Shown: positions 46,601 through 53,208 of the stretch, piece by piece
How the letters are laid out: the number at the start of each line of letters is the position of its first letter
Position numbering within the stretch: the first letter of the stretch is position 1
DNA from: Porites lobata
Taxonomy: Eukaryota; Cnidaria; Anthozoa; Scleractinia; Poritidae
Length of the DNA: 64,000 nucleotides
Reading direction: 5' to 3'
Assembly (NCBI GenBank): GCA_942486035.1
Contig: CALNXK010000033.1
Coordinates: 124,001-188,000 of the forward strand
Position numbers and translations under genes: made by a program
The notes under the pieces: generated by a model
Told to the model about the DNA's origin: nothing
The model's database searches: none
What the model saw: only the letters and a program-made list of their open reading frames with translations

Positions 46601-48280
46601 GGATACTTATCTGCTGGATATTGATTTTTCTGTTGGATAGTGCTATCCAACGTTTGAACAACCAGGGCCAGGGCTCATGAGTTGTTCAACGGGTGGATAA
46701 CATTATCCTCTGGATAAATCTCTATCCACTGGATAGTAATTTATCCCGTGGATAGCGCTATCCAATGTTTGACCAATCAGGGTGTGGGTGACTAGAGCCA
46801 TGGTGAGAGAATGTTGCTTCTCTAAGGAAAGAACACAGAGTAAAAGGTTTGAGCCCAGACCAGTACAGTGTACATAGCCTAGCTCACCACAAGTCCTTTG
46901 TAGCTCGGTGCTTAGAGCATCCGACCAGTGTATGGAAGGTCATAGGTTCAATTCCTGTCGGCGACTCCGGTTTTTTTCCTTTTCCAATTGCTCGTGATAA
47001 GTTAATTATATCATTTCTCACATACCATTTGTTTCCAAACCACATCACTGTACACTGGTTTGCGGTCACCATGAAGAAAACTGGCATATGAAGGAGATGA
47101 CAGTTCCTCATCAGAATCGCTGCTTGAGAGACCTAAGTAATAATAGCATGAGGGTATGTGAAGTTCACCTTATTTGTTATTTGTTGTCAAATATACAACA
47201 TTTTTCTCCGTATTACACTTGGCATTTTGCTCGCTCACTTACTTGTTTTCATCTAAAGAGCAATCCCCGAAAAGTAACAAAAGATATAATTTCCTCAAAG
47301 CCCTTGTTTGTTTTGAAGGAATACAAGGAATACAGTAGAGAATGAGCAATCAACATATAGTGCTGAAAAGAAATTTTTTCCCTGAATTCCCTCCACCAAA
47401 CTTTCTTTCAGTACAATCCTTGTAATTAAACTTAATAAAAGGTACATGTGTTGACCTTATCGTGGTTTTGGAAGCCACCTTGACGAGTAGGGAACCACAT
47501 GAGAAATGAGTGTGTCAGAATCTTTTGTCGAAAAATTTCTGTAAAATCGCTGTTCTGAAAAAAATGAATTGTAACCTAAAGCTTCACTCCTAAGAATTCT
47601 ATTACTGAAAAAATATGAGGGCATTACCTGAGCTTTAGCCACTTTTTAAAATTTTCTATATATAGTTCTGTAAAAATTTTTCTTCCTGCCGACCAAAATT
47701 TCCCGGGAAAAAACTTTCAGACAAATATAGGTGGTTTTCACGTTACGTCATCACTGCTATGCTGGTGGACGGTAAACAAAAGACTGCTTACTAGCTCGTT
47801 TCGTTTGTCCACTAGCATTTGTTCATTTCACCATTGTTATTTGTGTCTCCCGAGATTGCATGAAAACCACCTATATGGAAAATCTAAAGCAATTCACTGG
47901 AGAAATTTAAGAACAACCGCGGCCCCCCAAACAATTGTTAGTAGAATCCTTTGCTGTGAAGCTTTAGTTTACAGTTCCTACTTTCTACAGAACAGCCCTT
48001 TTACGGAAGTTATTCGACATTAGATTCTCATACGAACACTGTGCTTTCTCACGTGGTTGCCTACCCAACAAGACGACTTCCAAAACCGTTATAAGGCCTA
48101 CATAATCATAAATCAGACGTGAGTTCAAGTACATCTGTACAGCTGTTAAAGACCAAACACCATGCGGGTTGTATCGCATGTTGCGCGGTTATATTAACGA
48201 TACTCACTCCTCTCAACTTTGATTCTTGTTTCTCCATCTTGAGTCAAGCCACCATGTTTACGTTTTCGTGTATTCGACAT
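25315..48280 (-). CDS. CMTR1, cap-specific mRNA 2'-O-methyltransferase 1, complete, 26 exons
   Basis: Methylates the 2'-O ribose of the first transcribed nucleotide of capped RNA (cap 1), using SAM in the nucleus. Exons 5' to 3': 48208-48280, 47026-47132, 46116-46277, 45521-45676, 44700-44792, 44149-44220, 43331-43425, 42244-42316, 41187-41313, 40044-40109, 39038-39147, 38084-38180, 36638-36770, 35061-35175, 34475-34542, 33840-33896, 33364-33424, 32354-32422, 31584-31718, 31094-31231, 30395-30486, 29872-29940, 29157-29210, 28217-28332, 26545-26653, 25315-25459. The sum is 2592 bases, 863 residues (human about 835). Order: basic patch RKRKH (5-9), acidic Ser stretch, G-patch-like segment at 61 and full G-patch at 115, then the RFM methyltransferase fold with SAM loop CAGPGGF (293-299). 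The catalytic K-D-K triad is Lys257 (AAMKMANMD), Asp377 (MADG) and Lys417 (FVCKLFD). A guanylyltransferase-like region and a C-terminal WW domain (EPWTYAHS..., about 780-816) follow. All key residues are present. Donor 14 (GTTGGT) is weak. Confidence 0.96.
25558..25926. mobile_element. MITE with CTGTGTCACG ends, copy 1
   Basis: Ends TTTAAATGAGCTGTGCCACG and CGTGACACAGCCCCTTTAAA are inverted repeats. The interior is near-identical to the copy at 35358-35759. It lies in the last CMTR1 intron, 100 bases from the terminal exon. Confidence 0.85.
27797..28196. mobile_element. MITE with TTAACCCTTTA ends holding one satellite-like unit
   Basis: The left end TTAACCCTTTATGCCCCAAT and the right end GACTTGAAGGGTTAA are inverted at the tips. 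The interior contains GTGTGGACGAAATCCTATGA and GTGACCACTCAAATGAAAGC, one diverged unit of the 106-bp satellite. Related left ends (CCACATACAAATTCT) occur at 33206-33300 and 36247-36390. It ends 20 bases before exon 24 of CMTR1. Confidence 0.65.
28454..28870 (+). repeat. 106-bp satellite, array A (about 4 units)
   Basis: Units begin with GTCTGTGGATGAAAT at 28474, 28575, 28681 and 28772. The shared core is GTGACCATTCAAATGAAAGC, then CTACTGAGCAGTACTTTCCT, GTGGTACTGTTTATCATGCT and GTACAAGGTGGTTCTAACTT. In a CMTR1 intron. Confidence 0.9.
29426..30100. repeat. Pair of ~95-bp direct repeats flanking CMTR1 exon 22
   Basis: 29426-29520 and 30005-30100 share GTTACT.GGG, CAATTTTTTTCCT and AGTAACATTC.CAGAAGTCTTTGCG. 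They sit on either side of the exon at 29872-29940. They are probably two insertions of one element, and their direct orientation would allow exon loss by recombination. Confidence 0.65.
31827..32330 (+). repeat. 106-bp satellite, array B (about 5 units)
   Basis: Unit starts are at 31827, 31933, 32039 and 32147, giving 106, 106 and 108 bases. Units 1-3 are almost identical; the last two are diverged. It lies just upstream (in minus-strand terms) of CMTR1 exon 18. Confidence 0.92.
32762..32866 (+). repeat. Tandem pair of 52-bp units
   Basis: GCTGATCGTAGCGGATCA begins at 32762 and again at 32814, each followed by TTGCGAATCATTGCGGATTC. Part of an unusual plus-strand segment inside the CMTR1 intron between exons 17 and 18. 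Confidence 0.8.
32898..33119 (+). other. Three tandem consensus 5' splice sites with a matching 3' splice site and polyadenylation signal (plus strand)
   Basis: GGTAAGTAT occurs three times at 16-base spacing (GT at 32899, 32915 and 32931). The middle copy reads CAGGTAAGTAT, a full complement of the U1 snRNA 5' end. Downstream are TACTAAC (33052-33058), CTTTAAG (acceptor AG at 33064-33065) and overlapping ATTAAA signals (33109-33119). Together they describe a short intron and terminal exon on the strand opposite CMTR1. No ORF spans it, so a noncoding transcript or a mobile-element end is possible. Confidence 0.4.
34700..34962 (-). repeat. 106-bp satellite, array C, inverted orientation
   Basis: The same unit read on the minus strand (TCATCCACAGACTCAAAAGT on plus), two to three copies, in the CMTR1 intron between exons 14 and 15. 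Confidence 0.88.
35358..35759. mobile_element. MITE with CTGTGTCACG ends, copy 2
   Basis: Ends TTAAAGGAGCTGTGTCACG and CGTGACACAGCCCCTTTAA. High similarity to 25558-25926 over the whole length (for example AGATGCCACGGATGGGCAAA versus AGATGCCACGGATAGGCAAA) indicates recent mobility. It lies in the CMTR1 intron between exons 13 and 14. Confidence 0.85.
35939..36074. mobile_element. GGATCA fold-back element, copy 3
   Basis: Arms GGATCATTACACGTTGCTGG... and ...CAGAACGTATGATGATCC; the inner arms CCCACCTACCCCTCCCCTAA and TTAGGGGAGGGGTAGGTGGG are perfect. In a CMTR1 intron. Confidence 0.85.
37313..37500. repeat. 33-bp minisatellite with YY1-like sites, about 5.7 copies
   Basis: Unit GGGACACCAATATGGCCACC followed by GTTTCATTGTTTT; variants carry CAACATGGCCGCC. 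Because 33 is a multiple of three, several frames on both strands stay open, producing false ORFs. It lies in the CMTR1 intron between exons 12 and 13. Confidence 0.92.
37582..38008. mobile_element. MITE with TTAAAGGGAACCTCCACT ends and an inner fold-back
   Basis: Ends TTAAAGGGAACCTCCACT and AGTGGAGGTTCCCTTTAA are perfect 18-bp inverted repeats. A second inner palindrome (GCCATCTTGAATAATTGTGA and TCACAATTATTCAAGATGGC) surrounds the centre. No coding content. It sits 75 bases from CMTR1 exon 12. Confidence 0.88.
38385..38775. mobile_element. Fold-back element with AACTTGTTT..GCAACATTG arms
   Basis: Both halves are imperfect inverted copies over about 120 bases each (left GTCTTGCAACAAATCAGGTT, right CCTGATTTGTTGCAAGAC). 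The flanking GTTTTCACTCACGTGG motif near 38291 also occurs near 37219. Confidence 0.75.
40359..40499. mobile_element. GGATCA fold-back element, copy 4
   Basis: Ends GGATCAATTTATGTTTCTGG and CAGAAACGGACCTAAATTGATCC (split here as CAGAAACGGACC and TAAATTGATCC). Inner arms as in copy 3. In a CMTR1 intron. Confidence 0.85.
40659..41016. mobile_element. TAGGGAC MITE family, copy 1
   Basis: Ends TAGGGACGACGCGACAGCAA and TTGCTGTCGCGTTGTTGAAT..AGTCCCTA. The interior shares TTGCGTTCTTTCAGTCTT with 52181-52550. In a CMTR1 intron. Confidence 0.8.
42371..42582. mobile_element. MITE with CAGGGGCGGATCC ends
   Basis: The left end CAGGGGCGGATCCTG and right end GGATCCGCCCCTG are inverted repeats of a widespread animal MITE type. 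The sequence around both ends carries TGCACCCTCCC/GTGCACTCCCTCCC. In a CMTR1 intron, 55 bases from exon 8. Confidence 0.8.
43110..43225. mobile_element. Short MITE with GGTAATTTTTGTTTTTC arms
   Basis: The left arm GTTAATTTTTTTATCTCAGG and right arm CCTAGATAAAAAATTAAC are inverted. The centre TTTGTTTTTGGGTATGG is shared with 44445-44572. Confidence 0.65.
43594..43706. repeat. AAT then ATG trinucleotide microsatellite
   Basis: About 80 bases of (AAT)n followed by (GAT)n. It explains the poly-Asn/Ile/Met/Asp frames seen here. Confidence 0.95.
43851..43908 (-). other. tRNA-derived relic
   Basis: On the minus strand GGGGCAGAGTGGTTAGAGTG is followed by CAAGTTCAAGTCC, matching A-box and B-box style promoters. 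Acceptor pairing is partial. It is probably part of a SINE rather than a working tRNA. Confidence 0.5.
44445..44572. mobile_element. Short MITE with GTGGTTCAATTTTATCCTTGG arms
   Basis: Arms GTGGTTCAATTTTATCCTTG and CAAGGATAAAATTATTGAACCAC (right arm one base longer) are inverted. The centre TTTGTTTTTGGGTATGG matches the copy at 43110. Confidence 0.7.
46529..46782. mobile_element. Two adjacent palindromic TGGATAG MITEs
   Basis: Copy one spans CCAGTTGTTCAAACGTTGGA to CCAACGTTTGAACAACCAGG; copy two follows with GAGTTGTTCAACGGGTGGAT to CCAATGTTTGACCAATCAGG. The interiors are repeated TATCCAnTGGATA palindromes. Confidence 0.85.
46894..46967 (+). other. tRNA-Thr-like pseudogene or SINE head
   Basis: TAGCTCGGTGCTTAGAGC forms an A box with a D arm, and ATAGGTTCAATTCCTGT forms a T arm with a B box. 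The anticodon loop would give AGT. Acceptor ends do not pair well, so it is not called as a functional tRNA. Confidence 0.45.
47725..47876. mobile_element. MITE with 16-bp ATATAGGTGGTTTTCA ends
   Basis: ATATAGGTGGTTTTCA and TGAAAACCACCTATAT are perfect inverted repeats 152 bases apart overall. In the first CMTR1 intron. No coding content. Confidence 0.82.
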
Positions 48281-48729
48281 CTCTGAATGTTACAATTCTG
48301 TTGTCAATTTCCAGTTGGTAAAGAACCCGGAAGCGCTTTCGATTCCGCCGTCCGACCAAGTTTGGTATAATAAAGTCAACCACAAGGTATAACTGAATTG
48401 AACAAAAGGCTGGAAGACATCCTCTAAGAAACACCGAAATTCGCTTTACATTTCAGCTGAACTAGATGGCTTTAAATTGAACTATAACACATGTTAATTC
48501 AGTAACCACACTGTTTACCACAAACCCGCCATTTTGCTCACAAAACCGAGGTGACCTGGATTCAAGTGAATCGTATTTACTTCATATTGGCAACAATGAA
48601 AGATGACAAAATTTTCAACAGAAATGCACGATGGGTACTGAGAGTTGGTTTTTTTTTTACGGTTTGTAAACAGATCTGTCGCCAAAGAATTTAAATCCTT
48701 GTGATTTTTTTCTGTTAAACTCACCTAAC
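48281..48729. promoter_or_regulatory. Shared promoter region between CMTR1 and the CCHH gene
   Basis: 449 bases separate the two divergent start codons. No TATA box is evident on either strand. CCGCCATTTTG at about 48527-48537 (CAAAATGGCGG on minus) matches a YY1 site. The layout suggests a bidirectional housekeeping promoter. Confidence 0.5.
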
Positions 48730-51068
48730 ATGGAAATCGAATATTGTATGGACGTGGTAAAGCCTTGTAACTTGACGAGAAAGCGACAGGCTGTTCTAGA
48801 ATCTCGTACTGATCACCGCACGAATGTGGGTTTGATTTAATTTACTTTTCTTCTGCACGTGTTTTAACAATGGTTTTAACGTACTTTTCGTTCTTTCTTT
48901 GTTCGTTCCTTGTTGATCTGGGTTGTAAATAGTTTGTTTGGAAAGTAATTCCAAATCAGGGTTCTACTGTGTACTCCGTAGTTCTTCAGTTTCCCCCACG
49001 CACGAGAAATAGGTTGAAATGTCTTATGATAATACAAGTTAATTTAAGCTTTAATAAGGTTTTAGTGAATAGAAAGATTACATTGATTTTAACACTGTCA
49101 ATTTGTTTTTTAGAAGCGACGATGTCTAGAAAACTCTTCGTGGCGGGCAGAAAATATGCTCAATCAGGAAACAGAAAACAGATCGTTACATTCCAGACAG
49201 TCCCTAGCAGAACATAGTCAATATCCAAGTCCTCCTACTTTAAATGTTCACATAGACATAAACTGTAATGTAGTACATGAACATGCAAATCAAGTAAATG
49301 AGGTTCAAGGAATGGAGCTAGCATATGATTCAGCAAATGTTCATCCGTATCACCCACCGTCCTCAACAGTAAGCGAACGAGCGTTGTTGATGGCTAATCG
49401 TTCATCACTGCCTACCTGTCCCCGCTGTTTGACAGGAGAACCAGTAAGTAAAACACATTAACGTACAATCCAATGTCTCCATACTTATAAGTGTTTACTG
49501 AGGATAATTCTCTAACTCCAAAAGACACCAACCTTCACACCACTGATACCATCCCAAGGGTTTTCAGTAAGAATTCTTGTAGCAGGAGAAAGGTATAACG
49601 TTACAGGAGAATATATTGAAAGAGACCTCACATCTGAATAAAAGAGTCATAGGCTATCAGAGAATTCTGTGTAGTGAACGGAGTATTCACTGATCTCCAA
49701 TGCCTAATGAACACCCTGCATGCCTACCTATCTAATACAGACACCTTTGTAATGTCTACACTAGGATGTGTCCCTTTGATGTCCACAGTAATAAAAGGGT
49801 TTGACTCTTCCAGAGAATCGTAACACTCACAGAAGAATTCCTTTATCCTACTGACCCCCTGCCCCTCTCAGTGAGGGATTAACCTTTTCCAGTATTTTAC
49901 ACGATGGTTCCCCTTAATGTTTTAATGCCTCTTGAAAGGACAAGGTCACCCTGGAAGAGGATTCTCTTAAGTCCTTCACGTCATAGAATTTTATCCACAG
50001 ACTCAAGAGTTAGGACCACCTTATACAGCATATTAAACAGTACCAGAGGAAAGTACTGCTCAGTAGCTTTCATTTGGATGGTCACACCATAGGATTTCAT
50101 CCACAGACTCAAAAGAACCACCTTGTACAGCATAACAAACAGTACCACAGGAAAGTACTGCTCAGTAGCTTTCATTTGAGTAATCACACCATAGGATTTC
50201 ATCCACAGACTCAAAAGTTAGAACCACCTTGTACAGCATAATACCCTGCAAGCAGAGGCCCTTCGATCTTCCCACTGCTTGCAAGGTAACAACATAATAA
50301 AACAGTACCACAAGAAAGTACACTGCTGCTTAGTAGCTTCATTTACACTACAAGATTTCAACTGCAATTGACTAAAAGCAACAGAGAATAATGGGACAGA
50401 CAAGGAAACACCCAGTCTAGCACTTGGGATGTCCCCCCACCAAAGTTAATTTTAGAACAAATAAATGCTTGAAATAAATTGCAAGTTGGTTTCCGGAGAG
50501 ATCGGCAAACTTTTGTTCAATGTTGTCAAGACAGAATTCTACAGTCTCCATTATAATATTCTGCATTGTTTGCTTTGAGACACGGGCAGTCGTGCGTGGA
50601 TTTGAGGATGTTTCAAACAATTGATTAAAATGTGCAGACGTCTCAGGAATGAGACTGCAACCTCTAAAAATAACTTTGGTGTAAGTCACATATCTCGGCC
50701 AATGCCCTATGATTCCCTCTCTGTCCGATTATTCTCTGTTGCTAAAAGGGTTCAAGAGACTTGGCTGACTAGACTACGAGTAGTCCCCCATTTTTCCTCA
50801 GAGATACTAGAGGGAGCAAAATGCGAGTGCGCGTGAAAATCACCCCACGCAAGAAAAGGCAAGAGAGAATTTTTCTCTTTTTTCTCATTTTTCTCTCTCC
50901 CTGCTGCGTGTCACCTTTTCTCGCGTCGGGTGATTTTCCCGCGCGCTCACGTTTCGCTCGCTCTACTATCCCTGAGGAAAAATGGGGGACTACTCGTAGT
51001 CTATAGCTGACGGACTCTGTTATGTCTATTTACAGGGGCACATCAGTCATCTTCAGCTGTCCAGTTAA
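48730..51068 (+). CDS. Uncharacterised 152-aa protein with a compact CCHH motif, three exons
   Basis: Exons 48730-48825, 49114-49443 and 51036-51068 join in phase 0 (donors GTGGGT and GTAAGT, acceptors TTTTTTAG and TATTTACAG), giving 152 residues. I do not recognise the family. Two basic patches, TRKRQ (16-20) and NKRRC (32-36), look like a bipartite nuclear signal. Residues 40-125 are polar, Asn/His/Ser-rich and probably disordered. The C-terminus reads CPRCLTGEPGHISH: Cys134, Cys137, His144 and His147 form C-x2-C-x6-H-x2-H, a possible zinc-binding knuckle split by the last intron. The gene is divergent from CMTR1 and may share its promoter, which would suit a ubiquitous nuclear protein. A polyadenylation signal AATAAA lies near 51380. 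The conserved-looking C-terminus joined exactly across a 1.6-kb intron is the main support; exon 1 rests on phase and the start codon. Confidence 0.75.
49980..50345 (-). repeat. 106-bp satellite, array D, inverted orientation
   Basis: Three to four units in the second intron of the CCHH gene. The last unit is interrupted at about 50248-50285 by a hairpin-family segment (GCAAGCAGAGGCCCTTCGAT). Confidence 0.88.
50417..50663 (-). pseudogene. Unrecognised protein-like open segment, possibly a relic exon
   Basis: About 82 codons after a TTATTTTTAG acceptor and ending in a stop at 50417. Composition is protein-like (ETSAHFNQLFETSSNPRTT, NIIMETVEFCLDNIEQKF). It is antisense inside an intron of the CCHH gene, with no partner exon found. 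It may be a decayed transposase or host-gene fragment. Confidence 0.3.
50770..51003. mobile_element. MITE with 32-bp perfect inverted ends
   Basis: 50770-50801 (TAGACTACGAGTAGTCCCCC...) and 50972-51003 are exact reverse complements. The interior is rich in CGCG and TTTTCTC. It ends 32 bases before the last exon of the CCHH gene. Confidence 0.9.
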
Positions 51069-51379
51069 CCACAAACAGAGATATATGACATGTCTGCTGT
51101 TGTTCTAAACATTCATAAACATGCATTTTCCTTCGTGACTTAGTTATCTTTTGTACACAGAGTTCTCTTCTGCCGCCATGTACATACGCATTTTTGAAGT
51201 GTTGTAACTTGTTATTAAAAACTTGTTTCTTTTTTACCATTATTTACAAGAGTGTGTAGGGTCAAATTTTTATTTCTTTTGAAACAGTTTATTGATATGA
51301 AAATAAAAGCGAAAGTAACAAGAAGGAATGTACATTCATACATACATATCTTTTTGTCAAGAGAAAAGTAAAAAAAAGG

Positions 51380-51385
51380 AATAAA
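51380..51385 (+). terminator. Polyadenylation signal of the CCHH gene
   Basis: AATAAA about 310 bases after the stop, followed by a T/G-rich stretch (TTTATTGAGTTGAG). Confidence 0.55.
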
Positions 51386-53208
51386 GACTTTATTGAGTTG
51401 AGTCATTCATGTTCATTGAGTCAGGTGTTTTCTTTTATGAGCAAAAAATGGAGGGTAGGAAATTTAACTGCACCAAGAAGTAGTCATGGGGCAACTCTTA
51501 CTACCCATAAATAAGAAAAAACAAAAATTATTTTATTGAAATATTTGAACGAGTAAACCTCGGCTTAAAGTTTAAAGAGTATAATCTATTCAGATCAGAC
51601 CTTGGGTACGTTCAGACTAGAGAGGACTTTTTCCGGATTTATTAAATTTAAAATGTTCAGATTGACAAGCGTTTAGACACATCAGTAACTTCGAGAAGAT
51701 TCATTCAGATAAGAAGTGCTCACTTAAGATTCCGATTTCAAACTCTCCCGACACACGACCAATCGGGCGGATTCACGCAAAATTTGGGGAGGGAGGAGGG
51801 GGATCGTATGTCCCTAACCTGAATTTCAAAACCCGTCGAGTCACGTGACTTTAAGATGCCACGTCAACGACGAAAACGAGAACGGCAAAAAAGCGATATG
51901 TTGAATAGGCAAAACCGCAACTCTGCACGTGCACCACGCTTTTTTCTACATTTCTTTGGCGTCACTGCACGACTGCGACGGGAAGATGCCTAATTTCAAG
52001 TTTTATAGAGGACGTAAACAAGCCACCGCTATGGTTCTTAGGAAATCGGCTCAAAAAGAGTTCGCTTGCATTTGAAAATGAAAGTAAATGAGTTAGAGTA
52101 ATCGCGATAGAGATTGAAAGAACGCGAATTTAATTTTTAAGCGACATTTTCGTTGCCATCGCCGTCGTGGTATCTTAAACTAGGGACTTTAAGATTCAAC
52201 GACGCGACGGCAATGAGAACGTCTCTTAAAAAGTGAATTTGCGTTCTTTCAGTCTTAATCGCAATTATTCCTACCCAGTTACTTTGTCAAATGTAGGCGA
52301 ACCTCCTGGAATTGAATTCTTTGGGACCATATCCAAGCACAGAAAGAGAAATAAAATTTCGTCGTCGCTTGTTTACGTCCTCCATAAAAAGCGAAATTAG
52401 GCATTTTCACGTCGTAGTCGTGCGAAAACGGGCGAAGAAATGTACAAAAAAGCGTGATGCACGTGAAAAGTTGTTGTTTTGTTTACAAAACCTATTGTTT
52501 TTTTCTGACGTTCTTGTTGCCGTCCGCGTCGTTGGATCTTAAAGTCCCTACTGAGGACGAACCGAAGAAGCCATGTCCCTGTTGGTATTGTACCATTATA
52601 TTTGCGCTTTTATTTTCTTTGCGTATATCACTGACGCATTTTCAACCCGTCTTTGTGTCGTTTTACTCCACCACCGTCTCATCTGCGTGTAAACAGCAAA
52701 ACGCACCCGGTACCAAAATGTACTAAAATGTATCAGGAATCCGAAAAAATCTCCTCTTTATTGCGTAAACGTAACCCTTAGGTAGTAAACAAAATATTTA
52801 AATAAAATATTTAAGAAATAAACAAAATACGCAATTACATATCAAGCTCTATCCATAAACTCTTATTTCTAGTACAAGATAACATTAAGAAATACAGCAA
52901 AAAATACATCAACCCGGAAGAACGAAAAGTGCTAAGAAACATAGAAGTCACATTATAATTATGTAAAAAAATATCAATCTCAGCTATGAATTTCACTCCA
53001 TGTCTATACATACAGCTTTCGTATAAAATTTGCCCTTATTCTCTGGTATCCCTTAGAGAACAGTAAGGATATTCTGCAACCAGAGCCGGTGTGATGCCCC
53101 GAACAACGATAAATTGGCGCTTCTTCACAGTATCACAGGCGCCGACATCGAAAGGCACAAAACCCACTAAATGCAACTCTTTGTGGAAAGTCCGCGGAGA
53201 CTTGAGAA
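51386..53208. other. Spacer between convergent genes
   Basis: Holds the two TAGGGAC MITE copies and, at its right end, the SLC4 3' untranslated region. A minus-strand AATAAA at 52757-52762 would end the SLC4 transcript about 450 bases after its stop. No other gene seen. Confidence 0.6.
51848..52550. mobile_element. TAGGGAC MITE family, two abutting copies
   Basis: 51848-52182 and 52181-52550 each have inverted ends of the ACTTTAAGAT..CAACGACG type and join at ACTAGGGACTTTAAGAT. The second copy accounts for an apparent ORF at 52312-52542. They lie between the convergent CCHH and SLC4 genes. Confidence 0.8.

Noticed and set aside
46894..46967. Functional tRNA-Thr gene
   Set aside because: D and T arms are present but the acceptor stem does not pair and the anticodon stem has a mismatch.
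52312..52726. Plus-strand ORF of 76-90 codons with a Cys-rich end
   Set aside because: Most of it is a TAGGGAC MITE copy; I briefly considered it as the last exon of the CCHH gene, but 51036-51068 fits phase and motif far better.
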